From Cladopsammia gracilis (lineage: Eukaryota; Cnidaria; Anthozoa; Scleractinia; Dendrophylliidae): a stretch of DNA of 64,000 nucleotides. The translations under genes were made by a program, and so were the position numbers. The notes beneath the pieces were generated by a model. That model did no database searches, was not told where the DNA came from, and saw nothing but the letters and a program-made list of their open reading frames with translations. Numbering within the stretch: the stretch's first letter is position 1; every line of letters begins with the position of its first letter. Positions 43,513-60,953 of the stretch are shown here, piece after piece. The stretch is taken from the NCBI GenBank assembly GCA_022457155.1, contig JAJGOT010000052.1:1189501-1253500 (forward strand), given 5' to 3'.

Positions 43513-44479
43513 CAGTTAAACCTGCGTAGCAGTCATTTTCTTTCAGAGAGCATGGGAAGCATGTGAAGGCATGTGAAGAGCTCCTTTTTGCACCACTTAC
43601 AGCCTGTACCTTCGTGCTCCTGCCATGCTCTCCAAAAGGTACCAACTGCTGCTATGTAGGCTATTGTCACGATCAAATGCAACTAAGAGTTAATAAGAGT
43701 TTCAACTGACACTCTCAGAGATTTTGAGTGAATCAGCTTAGATTTTTATTATAATATTAGATTATTAGTACAATGTATTGGTGAGTGATCTTTTCCCTGA
43801 TAGCTCTCAAGTCTCATACTTCCCATTTTACCCAGGCTTTAAAAGGCCAGTGACACGACAAATTAGCTGTAGGGTTAGAAGAAGACAACTGGCCACAAAA
43901 ACATGATTACAACTTGACTTTACATTTCTAGCAAAGGCGAATAATGTAACTTTTACAACAACAAAATTAGAGTTGTCACACGTAATTGGTGAACTCGGTT
44001 TCATTACGGTGGCGATATGTGTTCCTGTTTGCTATTTGTGTGTAGTGTGTGTGTTTATGTGTTTGTAATAGATGTCTACATTTGAATTGATACTACACAA
44101 GACTAGTATCTAACTAGAAAACTGTATGGTTTACAAAGATGCTAAGCATTTCCTCACACAGTAACAACAATATTTAGTTATTCGCCTTAATGTCTAAAGT
44201 AATTTTAATTTAGCTAGATATATGATTTCTTGTAGTATTGATCTTCCTCGCTAATCTAGTAAATTGGCAATAATTTGCGAAATACCCTACACATAGAATT
44301 AAACATTAATAAATACAACCAATTTACAGCTGAAAATATACCACAATTGCTTAAAACCACAGCTAGACAACACCTTTCCTTGCTACATTATTTTAAATGG
44401 ATTTATCGACTTAAGTTTATAAATATAGTGAACACTCTACTGTCAGCTAAGAATCTTGTTCAATTACATTATTTTAAGA
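43513..44479. other. 3' flank of TMEM33, no further gene recognised
   Basis: AT-rich sequence beyond the TMEM33 stop codon, including its 3' UTR. An AATAAA on the minus strand (TTTATT on plus) lies near 43,745. Confidence 0.35.
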
Positions 44480-47400
44480 TTAAGATGCTGCTTGCGGAGA
44501 TGGTGCTGTCATTACTGGAGGGGCCAGATTTGCAATAAAGGCAGTAACTCTGAATACCATTGACCTTAAGAATGCAGGACAACGTGGATGACCTGCAAGC
44601 TGTTCAACTGATCGTCGAAGTTCAGCAAAAAGAAGTCTGAAATAATGAAATCAGCAAACAGCTGTTAGTGGATTAGAAAAAGTGACAGGGATATATATCA
44701 AACTTAAGGTTTATTATTTATTATTATTATTTTTTTTTCCATTCAAATAGGGAGCTCAAGGTGGCTGAACACAGTTTGCGCGCGCTCTTCAATTTCAGCT
44801 GCTTACGTGAGTCAGCACGTGCAGTGTTTTGAGAAAAACAAACGTGGCGCCTATTCAGCGATCATTTTATTTTGCTCAGCGTGGATCGCGAAAGTGATGT
44901 TTTTCGTCTTAAAATCAAACAATTTGTTGTTCGTAAAAATGTTTGTTGAATCAATAGATATTTATAGAACCATTGAAGAAATACACTGCCTTTTTGGTCG
45001 TTTTTGTCTTTGGATCGAGAACCCAGTCAAATGCAATGAATCTAGACACATTAGACAAACTAAAGAAATTGGAACAACTGCAAAGTAGTTTAAAAAAGCG
45101 CGAATCCTTTTTTCAAGTGACGTTTTCCATGGCGTTGCCGTCGTCGTTGCTTAAGCTCTCTAATGACACTTCTTCGGCAGCACTTGTTTTTCAGTGCATA
45201 ACAAAATAAAATTTGGGGTTTTTCTTGAATTTTTTACGTTTGGCACTCTTGAGAGTTAGAAGGTAAAAACAGATAAAACAAATTATAAAAATGACCGCCC
45301 CCCGCCCTCCGCCGACGCTTACCCACTGCTCTCATCTCCAGTTTTTGTAGCATACTGCTAGTCATACACTTACCTGGTGTAAGGGTTTCGTCTGGAGGCA
45401 TATCTGAGTCCAAGAAATCGATAGTAAACAAATGGAATAACAATGCCCACTTGACCACTGAAATTTAACCAAAGCGAAACAGTTTAACTTCTTCATTTGT
45501 CCTCAGATTGTTTCCATGCAAAAATGTCGAAGAGTGAAAAAGCAAAGCAAATGTGAATAAACTTCAACAATCGATTGAAATCTTCTTATGTAGAAACATA
45601 CACGCACCCAACCTTTTAGCCAGAAAATAATTGAAAATTGGCCAGCCTGGAAGTTTGTTCCCCTATACAATTATTTTAAAAGCCTTGGTGAATTTTCCAT
45701 GAATTTCTAAAAAATCTGGCCATCCTTGGGATGCCCAGACACCCTGCTTGCTAAAAGCTTACACCTACCTCAAGGTCATTAAAACAACAGCAGGCATGAG
45801 CATAATCTCTGTGCAGGCGATGAATCTCAAAAGTCCCTGTTGATGTGTTTGTACCTTTTCAATGGCTTTTTGAGCTGACCTGAAAATAACAACAACACAT
45901 CATTGTGCGCAATAGGCCTAGATGATGATGACATCAATTTGTATTTTATTTAATCCTTTCCTCATTTTTTATGCACAGTATCTAACAAAACCTGTCCATT
46001 TAAAGAACTTTTTTGTTAAAACCTATAATTTTATAATAATGTATTGAATGTTATTTATTTAAGCCTGAAAATGAGTACATTTTTCAAGGGTTTACATCGG
46101 TCATGGAACAGCATGATCATGGATCTGATTAGCTGAATAAAAGTTAACAATCAAGGAATATATATATTTAGATGACATCATTTGTTTGAGGTGTTCCTTT
46201 GTAGAGGGATTTTACCTTACAAGTGACATGTTAAGCATTCCACCGCTGCCAAGGATCTGTTGAAGCACAGAAAATACATGATTGTACAAAATTAATGTGA
46301 ACAAATCTGTTGAAGCACAGAGAATACAAAATTAATGTGAACAAATATGTTGAAGCACAGAGAATACAAAATTAATGCGAACAAATATGTTGAAGCACAG
46401 AAAATACAAAATTAATGCGAACAAATCTGTTGAAGCACAGAGAATACAAAATTAATGTGAACAAATCTGTTGAAGCACAGAGAATACAAAATTAAAGTGA
46501 ACAAATATGTTTAAGCACAGATAATGCAAAAATTAATGTAAACAAATCTGTTAAAGCACAGAGAATACAAAATACAAAGTAATGCCAACAAATCGTTTAT
46601 AAGGGTCAACTAAATGATAAGAGTACAGCAAACTAAACTGTAGTCATTTTACTTACATCAAGTAACTTTTTTGTAAATGACACAGTGTGAAGAACAGCAA
46701 ACAAGGCCACAGGAATTAAGATAACTCAGTGAGAAATTTGCTGTCAAGGAAACTAACAAAATAATGATATCAACTTACACTGGCTTCCTTAAAAATTTGT
46801 GGGAATTGTTTAAATGTTTGTTTTATAATTTAGCACTATCTTGCACTGTATAGAATAACTGTAGCAATATTTTTTCATTGACATTGTTACAGATTGGCAA
46901 AGACAGTGAAAAGTGCCATAACTAAGTGTGGAGGAAAACTGCTCCATCTGTAAAATTCACTAGTATCAAATTGATAACAATCCATATCATTGTGAAAAAT
47001 GCAGAATATGCTGGTGAGTCAACCAGCAACTCAGCCTATGAGCAAGCTCTCAGGTTTGGGTTTTTTTTTGGGGGGGGGAGGGGAGGTGAGAGGAGGGGAG
47101 GGAAAGGAGCTCTTTCCCCCTTCCCCTAACTCCAAGAGCTTGCTCACAGGCTACGCTTGGCTTTGGCTGATTGTTTTCTTCGAATATGTTCAGATTATGG
47201 GACGTTATGTTATGGCACTCTTGAGATATTTATATAAGCTATGACCTTTAAACTCCCAAGAGTGCCAAAAGAATTCAAGAAAAATCTCAAATTTCATTTT
47301 GAATATTGAAAAACAAATGGTACCATGCAAAAGTACTACCATTTGAATGGTCACACCATAGGATTTCATGCACAGACTCAAAAGTTAGAACAAATGGTAC

Positions 47401-50400
47401 CATGCAAAAGTACTGCCAAAGAGGTTTCATTTGAATGGTCATCGCATAGGATTGCGCCGTCAGACTTGAAAGTTACAACTTTATTTCATGTCTCCATAAT
47501 TTACTCTGGGAGTAAACAATGGAGCGGTAAATTAGTAAATTAGGGAGTGGCACTTTCCTTATTTTTAATTTTTTTTTTGTTAAATATCATATTTTTTATC
47601 TGCTTTTTGTGTAAAATACAAATTAATTAATATGTAACCATTTCTATTTGCATTTTTTTGCAGAGATCAACTAATAATTCAATAAGAATTTAAGGATAAG
47701 TCTATGAAACCACTGTAAGGCTACAAGGGAGAAAAATGTCAGCATTTTGACATACAGTAGGTTAGTTATGCCCCCAGCCCTTTAATTGAGAATGAAACTG
47801 CGCCATTTGGCATTATTTCATTGTTGATCACACACTTTGCTGTTATGCACTACAACATAACTGAAATTAATCAATATCTGGTACAAACAAATTACTAGAC
47901 AAAAGGTTAAATGACTTTAAACAAAAGTTGTTAATTTTAAACCTTCATGTACACGGATTGTACAATAAATCCATCCTAATTTCATTATGCAACCTACATG
48001 TATATCACCATGGGTGATACTTTCACAAACTTGTTTCTTACTGTTGTCTGTTTTGAATCAAAGGATACTTGTAACTGGATAAGAATTAATAAACATGATG
48101 CTGTAAAGAAGGTAATGACAACTGTCTTCAGCAAATAGCAATCCAAAGTATTCCCTTGAAAACTGGAATCTCTGCAAAACAGAAAATGTCAGTTACTGTA
48201 ATTAAGACACCTCAATTATGCTGCAAATCAGAAAAGTATAAGTGCAAATTTCTTCATCAGAGAATATAATAGACCTTTTTGAAGTTAAGGACATTCGTGC
48301 TAATTGTTTATGCGCATCCTTACTGTGCACGTAATTCATGTCACAACGCCATGCTACATCATGCACGAGTGCTTGCGCAAGGCAAGCCATTGCGTTAACT
48401 TTGCTTAGATTTAACTCACTTGGATGGTTGGTTACCCCCAATTTTTTTTGATAAATAATCTTCTTTTCCAATTCTCAACAGACTGAAAAAATGAACAAAA
48501 AACTAATGTAGGAAGTATAATATATTTTTTTTATTTTCTCTACCTGCATGACATCAAATCCTGCTAACTTGCAGCTGTCAGAGTTTGCAAATGCTTACTA
48601 GATTTCCTTCAAGGGACATTGTCAGTTGAATGAATTTGCTTTAGTTAACAGACCTACTCATACATAACTTGGCATAGAAAGTTGCCTTTTAGAGATTCAT
48701 TTGCAGTATTTTTAGACTAACAGACTTTGGGGCTACATCCAGTAAGGAAGACCAATTTTTCAAAATTAGGGTCGCCTTGCAGATATCTTATCTTGGAAAT
48801 GAAGTTGGTGACTCCCCATTTTTTTATTTACATTTCTGACACGAGTAACTCATTAACTGGCTGTTGCAAAAGTTTTATAAAAAAATCAATGTCAGGGGTT
48901 TCAATAAAATTAAGAGTAAGTGGCAATAATTATTTATAAAATAGACGTAGGTGGCAATGGCATTTCCAGCATTCTGGGCATCAACTTCAGTGAAATCAAT
49001 CAAAAAGTAGGCGGTGATAATTTGGCAAGAAGCCGGTGAAATTTGCCGGTTGCCGGCTTCTAATGAACCCCCTGCAATGTTAGAAGATTTTTGCACAAAC
49101 GTCCTTAAAATTGGCTTTCTTGAAAAAGGGGCAAAAGGTTCATAATACAGTGTTTGTACGGGGAAAAAATGTCGGAAGTTTGGTGTCGAATAATTTTAGT
49201 CTGTCAAGAGCGCTATTGAACAACTCATAGAAAGTGTGAAAAACTAAAACAAAAATTGGTGAATAAAAGGGAAGTTAACCATAAACTTGAAAAAAAAAAG
49301 AATACCTTATAACCAGGCCTATTAATCCTTATAAATGTATGGAATAATAAGAGGAAACCTTCTACCACTGTCTTGTACTTACTGGAAGCCTTTGGTGCAG
49401 TCTCAAAGCTGATGTTGCTGCTGAGCTTATTAACACCCTCTTGTAGCAGTTATAGCTAAACATGGGACTGTAAGATAAAAGAGCATTGTCAGAGGTGACA
49501 ACAACTTAAAGGTTAATGAAAAAAATCTAGATTTGCACATTATTTTTTTCTAAGCTTCTGCTGACCTTGACAAAACTCAGGGTTAAAACAGAAAACTGTA
49601 ACCTTTGCATGCAAGTATTGTTTAACAAGTAGTACTTCATATTTGACAGTTGTTCGTCATTTTCATATCACTTCACATGTTGCAGAATTTTGTGTGTTTT
49701 GGTGAACTTTTCTAGGTGAGGACACTTTGTGATGCCAGTCATGGAGTAGCATGGCCCCCTCTGCCTGCATTTCTGGCTATATCTCAAGGACAAACTCAGT
49801 TTTCAAGGCCTGCTGCCATGACTTAAATCTTAAAGGTTAAATAAAATTAAGCCAAATGCACTTGCCAGTTAACAGGCTTCTAATCAGGCTTTTAGCCAGA
49901 AATTGAAAAGTGGCCATCCAGAAGATATTTTCCATCATAATTTTTTAAAGGATTAGGTGCAATTTCTTGAATTTCTTCAAAAAGTGGGCGTCCACAGGAC
50001 GCCTGGACACCCTGCTGGCTAAAAGCTTGCTTCTAATGCCAGAAGTTTCTCCTCCAAAATATTTGTAATATGTGCAAGATTTACATACATACCTAAAGAA
50101 TGGCAGCAAATAAAGAATTGAGCTTATGATGGTGAAAACTCTGGTGAGCCATAATGCTGAATCAATCTTGTTGTCCAAAAGGTATCTCTGTGATTTAAAA
50201 AATATATATGATGTGGTTTAAATATTTTTTTTTTGCACTGAAAATTTTCAAACCAGCTTAATTTTTACTTCCTGTTGCCTCATTGGAGGCAAACAGTGGT
50301 GGATATTTGCCGAGCCGTGAACCAATGAGGAAAATATCCACCACTCTTCACTGACACTGATGTGAATAATATTATTGGCGTACATGTTGCAGACAAAATC

Positions 50401-52722
50401 TGTTCTCAGGTATTCAATATCAGTTAACCCTTTCACTCCTAAGAGTTCCCAAAATCAAAAGTCAAGAAAAATCCCAAATTTCATTATGTAAAATATCGAA
50501 AAACAAATGGTACCACGCAAATGCAAAAGTACTGTTGAAGAGGTTTCATTTGAATGGTCACACTATAGGATTTCGTCCACAGACTCAAAAGTTAGAACAA
50601 ATGATACCATGCAAAAGTACTGCCAAAGAGGTTTCAGTTAAGGTGGCTCCCAACAGTTTCCAGCACTTTTCAAGACTTAGAATTTGATGGGTCATTATAA
50701 CCACTCTTTATCAATTGATGCTACAATCATGATATCAAACAAATGCCCAATGATTGATGAACACGTTGTTATCATTTTTGTGACACAATATGTTACTATA
50801 GCAACAGTATACATGCTGTAAACACCCTTAATTTTAGCTTTAAGTGTTAATAACTCAAAAATGACTCGGTGAACCCCATTTTTGATCAGTAGGATAAGAT
50901 GCAACTTCTGGCAAAGTTTAAAAAAATTCTGTAGGTGGGGTTCAGAGCCACCTTAATTTTTTTAAAATTTAAGGTGGCTCTGAACCCCACCTACAGAACT
51001 TTTTTAAACTTTGCCAAAAGTTGCATCTTAAGGCTGGTTCTCATATAATCGTCCCGGTCGTCCGAGTCGTTTCAAAAGTTTTTTGCAAACGACTCAGACG
51101 ATCGGGACAACTCAAGCGATTTGGGTTCTCATATGATCGTCCCGGTCGTCTCGAACGTCAATAGCGTAGTCGTAAACTGTGTCAGACAACATGTTTTGGG
51201 CAATAATACCACATTCTGGGGTAGATTTGGGTCGCTTCGATCGCCTCAGCCATCCCATTCGCCTGAGAGTAGTTCACATATGATCATCCCCGATTATTCA
51301 CGATCGTCCCAATCGTCCGGATAGAACACAGTCCTATCCAAGCGACCGCGATCGTCCCAGGCGTCCAGGTCATTTGCGATCGTCTCAGAAGTGTTCTCAT
51401 ATAATCGTCCCGGTCGTCTGTGCACTTTTTGAAACGACTCGGACAACCGGGACGATTATACGAGAACCAGCCTTTATCATACTGATCAAAATTCGACAAT
51501 AAAAAATGGGGTTCACCTAGTCATTTTTGAGTTATTAACACTTAAATCTTAAATTAAGGGTGTTTTCAGCACATTATACTGTTGCTATAGTAAAATATTG
51601 TGTCACAAAAATGATAACAACATGTTCACCAATCACTGGGCATTTGTTTGATATCATGATTGTAGCATCAACTGATAAAGAGTGGTTTTAATAACCCATC
51701 AAAATCTAAGTCGTGGAAAGTACTGGAAACTGTTGGAAGCCACTTTAAATGGTCACACCATAGGATTTCATCCACAGACTCAAAAGTTAGAACTACAATA
51801 CATGTCTCCATAATTGACTGTGGGAGTGAAAGTACCCAGTATTCAATCTACAGGTAAGCTAACCCCAACCCCAACCCCAGCACAAAGCTAACTGTCGACC
51901 ATAGCACAAAGAAGCAGTACATGTAGCCAGTGGTGTGATAGTTAGCTTTGTGCTAGGGTTGGAGTTGGCTTACCTAGATTGAATACTAGGTACACTTAAC
52001 CTAGATAGAATACTGATTCAACCTGAGACCGCATTTTACCTGCAACATAAATTGTGGTGCAAATTTATCCTTGGTGCAAATTTTATTTTCCTTTGTTTAT
52101 AACTCATTATCATACATTACCATACCCCAAAACAAAGGAAAATAAAAAATTCTATCATTTTACTTAAATGTTTAATAAATTATGACAAGTAAAACTTTGA
52201 AAGTTGTTGTAGTATTTAAATCTATCAATGCAAAATCGAATTCGATTGTACATGTACACCTAAGAAGATTGGCAATGATCACGTAAATGATCACACGCTA
52301 TCCACCGTAGATTCAGTACGAACTAAACGTTTTTTTCCATAGCCTGTGATCAAATGTTTAATTGAAAGAAATAGACAGCAAATAACAAAACAGTCAGAAA
52401 ATAAGACAAAAGATCTCGAGACCCAATAAATTTCAAACACAACTTGAGTTCAAATGAAGCAAAGTGGACCTTTCGCATCGACATTTAACGCAGGATTAAC
52501 TACATTGCATGACAAAATAGGTCAACATAGACAAGAAGCAACTTGAACTTTGTACTTTTAAAGAGTAATTTTAACAGATCTGTCTGACTTTACGACGCTA
52601 TGAAATAAATATTTCATACTTACTCTCAGTGCAGCCCAGTTAGGGCTAGACGCTGGTGTTCCGGGTGTATCGGATTGACTGCTAGTCGCACTAGGTTCTT
52701 GTTCGTTTTCTTGTGGAGGCAT
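44480..52722 (-). CDS. TMEM33: TMEM33 (Krueppel homologue 2 family) ER membrane protein
   Basis: Nine coding exons, minus strand: 52722-52624, 50187-50093, 49467-49383, 48171-48069, 46724-46657, 46256-46216, 45879-45769, 45457-45374 and 44636-44480. All phases agree and the product is 280 residues (human TMEM33 is 247). Strong family matches: DNKIDSALWLTRVFT, SALRLHQRLP, AEDSCHYLLYSIMFINSYPV, LHTVSFTKKLLD, FIACTEIMLMPAV, PFVYYRFLGLRYASRRNPYT and LLFAELRRSVEQ. The first exon encodes a Ser/Thr/Pro/Glu-rich N terminus not conserved with vertebrates. Several hydrophobic segments fit the multi-pass topology. TMEM33 is an endoplasmic reticulum and nuclear envelope protein that binds reticulons and affects ER tubule shape and stress signalling; it is related to yeast Pom33. 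Introns carry MITEs and a tandem repeat directly next to exon 6. Confidence 0.92.
44757..45070. mobile_element. Family B element, partial second copy in TMEM33 intron 8
   Basis: Starts AAGGTGGCTGAACACAGTTT and continues as the reverse complement of about 29,547-29,847, including CTCAGCGTGGATCG and TGACTCACGT-type blocks. Confidence 0.7.
45612..45758. mobile_element. Short MITE (CTTTTAGCCA ends), copy 1, TMEM33 intron
   Basis: CCTTTTAGCCAGAAAATAAT on the left and CCCTGCTTGCTAAAAGCTT on the right are imperfect inverted ends. The interior (GGCCATCCTTGGGATGCCC) is shared with the copy at 49,887-50,029. Confidence 0.65.
46245..46590 (-). repeat. Tandem array of about eight 40-bp units containing a 3' splice site
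   Basis: Plus-strand unit: ATCTGTTGAAGCACAGAGAA followed by TACAAAATTAATGTGAACAA. On the coding strand each unit ends in a T-rich tract and TGTGCTTCAACAG, which is exactly the acceptor sequence used at TMEM33 exon 6 (first base 46,256). The array lies immediately upstream of that exon. Confidence 0.9.
47310..47490 (-). repeat. Two dispersed copies of the 107-bp monomer family, TMEM33 intron 4
   Basis: Two units with AAATGGTACCATGCAAAAGT, TTTGAATGGTCA and CATAGGATT. The first is shortened. Confidence 0.8.
49887..50029. mobile_element. Short MITE (CTTTTAGCCA ends), copy 2, TMEM33 intron 2
   Basis: AGGCTTTTAGCCAGAAATTG on the left and CCTGCTGGCTAAAAGCTT on the right. Shares its interior with the copy at 45,612-45,758. 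Confidence 0.65.
50500..50640 (-). repeat. 107-bp monomer copies interrupted by a fold-back element
   Basis: One full monomer and the start of a second, which stops at GAGGTTTCAGTT near 50,640. It resumes near 51,741 as AATGGTCACACCATAGGATT and ends near 51,800. The 1.1 kb between is the fold-back element. Confidence 0.8.
50641..51740. mobile_element. Fold-back element with two long inverted arms, TMEM33 intron 1
   Basis: The left arm (about 50,641-50,955) starts AAGGTGGCTCCCAACAGTTT and ends GTTCAGAGCCACCTTAA. The right arm (about 50,970-51,740) is its inverted copy, starting TTAAGGTGGCTCTGAACCCC and ending CTGTTGGAAGCCACTTTA. The right arm is longer because a 443-bp MITE is inserted in it. 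No coding capacity. Confidence 0.85.
51031..51473. mobile_element. Nested MITE with TTA target duplication
   Basis: Ends AGGCTGGTTCTCATATAATC and GATTATACGAGAACCAGCCT. The other arm of the host fold-back shows the empty site (reverse complement of GGATAAGATGCAAC), so TTA on each side of the insert is a real 3-bp duplication, as in PIF/Harbinger-type MITEs. The interior has several CGTCCCGGTCGT-like repeats. Confidence 0.85.
52043..52150. mobile_element. Partial second copy of the 5,817-5,955 MITE
   Basis: ATTGTGGTGCAAATTTATCC, then TTGGTGCAAATTTTATTTTCC, then CATTACCATACCCCAAAACA; the right arm stops early at AAAATAAAAAA. Confidence 0.65.
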
Positions 52723-55143
52723 GACTTTAAACTATAACATAAGATACTCAACGGTCGTGTAAACAGACTAAAAGAGAATTAAGAAAAGCGATCAAGTGGC
52801 AATAATCAGTTAAGTCACGAAGGATAAAAGCCGGTGAGATGAAAATGCTTGCATCAACCATCTGCTTCTCATGCGGGCTACCGCTGTCCAATCTTATCCT
52901 TTATTTACCAGACCCCGCGCGCCATCAGTGAGAACTGCCAAAATTTTCGCGGGTAAAACATTGATTCGCGACGTTCGATTTCAACCTCATTCAATTTATA
53001 TCTAATTCATTTTTAACGGAAAACTGATCCTTACGGCAAAAAAAAAAAACAACAACAACAACAACAGCAAAAGAACAAGCACTATAAATGATTACAACTG
53101 TAAAAACTTGCACGTTTTTACAGTTGAAAAAAGATTTGTTTTGCAAAGCAAAATATTCGGGCACTATTATAATCCACTTTTATTTTATTTTATTTTATTT
53201 GCTTCTGCTTCTGTTTTTCTGCCGTATGGATCAGTTTGTCCTTTCTTTTGATATACTTTTAAGTCCAGGATATTTTAGAATTTTATTTTAAGTATTTGTA
53301 AATATTTCAATTTATATTACTGATGGCGTAGATGAATTGCGCAGATGTAAACTAATCTGTGTGACGCATCATTGCCAAGAAGGTCATGGTAAATGGACTG
53401 AAGATTTCATAAAGTTTAACAATTACAATTTAAAGCTGATTATAAGCAGATGGATACCCCGACAGCCCGCTGTTAAGCTGGCGTGCTCTCACATGGGTAT
53501 CCATGGTTGTTTGTTGGTGTTTCAAAAAAATAATTTTCTGTCTTTTATCCCTTCTTAAACTCTTGGGTATTTCTTGCGGCGGTGCGGAAAATATCGTTGG
53601 TTAGCTTTTGTGTTGTGGTTCGGTATTGTTTAATGTTTTTTAAAGCCCTTGGTTACGTCTTTTGGTCGTGATCGTCATACCAGGAAACTCTGCCAAACTC
53701 TTACAAAATGTGTGAAGAAAACTCCGTAATAGCCCAAGGATCAAGGAAAGCTTTATTGTAAATCGTCGATAACTTAATTATGGTCAGATCAATAGTCTGG
53801 ATGCACGTAAAATAAAGTGCAAGGGACAATCTACTCTTTTGGTTTATCTTTAGAATACATAAGAAATGGTTAGGTATGGAAGGGGTACCATTTGGATTAA
53901 AAATGCATGTATGAAAGGGTAACGGCATGAAAAAACGTTTTTCGTACCCCCAATATACAAGTAGACGGCAAAACAGTCATATTTTTGCGTTGGTCATACG
54001 AATGTGCGCGGTCTTTGAACAAAAGGTTTGGAGCGAGAGTGATTATGGGGAGTGGGACTTGGGAGAGACGCTAATTTTCCACATCTCAGCGATAATATTT
54101 GAACCCATGGTCAGAACGAATTCGTTGTCAGTGAAGGCGACAGTCGTTTGTTTTTTTTTTCTCTCGTCTCACACGCCTCACGGGCCTACGCCCTACGTGT
54201 CAGGCTCGCGCGCTAGCATCCACTTTCAGACGCTTTCGGCGCTTCGCGCCTTTGTGAGTTTTGTGAGCGAGCCAGCGAAAAAAACCCCGACTGTTTTGCA
54301 GTCTAATGTACAAACAGCATTTCATTCTTTTCTTTCCTCTCGTTTCTATAACAGCTGAAAACGAAATGAAAACCCACGAGACTGCTTTTGCTATTGAGAT
54401 AATTTCGGGAAAAGTCTTTAGCACCGGGGTTACTATCGATTACTATATGCCGAAGTCGTTATGCCTCTTAAGGCATCCATCTTTGGCTCACACTAACTGT
54501 CTCCATGCGCTAGTGAATATACTGGAGGCTTAGAAAGACTGTTAATCATGACCACCTTACTGCGTTCTCGGTCCTTTATTATAATTTATTATACCATCAA
54601 GAAAGAATGATCCACAAGTACATGAGTAATTTTTAAATACAAGGATTATTTTGGGATCACACCTAAAAAGTTATTTGTTGGACAATTTCAAGTTGTGCTG
54701 AATCTTCCGTTCTTTTAAAATATAGTCAACGAGCAGGCTTTCAGTTACATCTTTGGATTTCGCGCAAGCGCGCGTTCTATGGCGAGTTACAATCCGGCGA
54801 GGAGATTAGGTTCTTTATTTCGCTTCACTCGTCGCCGGCTTCTCATTTGTGGCTTATCTATTGCCGCTAGCATAAGACGCGAAACCAAAAGTACTAGAGC
54901 CTGCTCGTAGGCTGAGCTCTTGAGAATCTCCGATACAACTCCGAACTCTGAATTCAGACGGAGCACCTAGGACCAAATCGCAAACTAGCACGAGGCTAGG
55001 GTTAGTGTAACTAACTAGGCGATTCCGAGTTGTCAAATGCGTTTGGGAAGTGACTTTCGTGTAGTATACATATTTTACATAAGATTTTAATATTTACATC
55101 CAAGTTACAATTAATTCTTTGGTTCAGCAAAATAACATTGCAC
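52723..55143. other. Intergenic stretch between TMEM33 and LDH, no further gene recognised
   Basis: Contains the TMEM33 promoter side and the LDH 3' flank. A TTTATT at 54,814-54,819 (AATAAA on the coding strand) is a possible LDH polyadenylation signal. An (ACA)n run sits at 53,050-53,067. A GC-rich patch at about 54,165-54,300 gives a 143-codon frame that looks like a repeat, not a gene. Confidence 0.4.

Positions 55144-60953
<5,810 letters not shown>

Noticed and set aside
46245..46590. A CRISPR array
   Set aside because: Units are contiguous with no unique spacers, and the context is an animal intron; it is a minisatellite.
53927..54358. A 143-codon plus-strand frame
   Set aside because: No recognisable domain, low-complexity start, and GC-rich repeat-like sequence in the middle.
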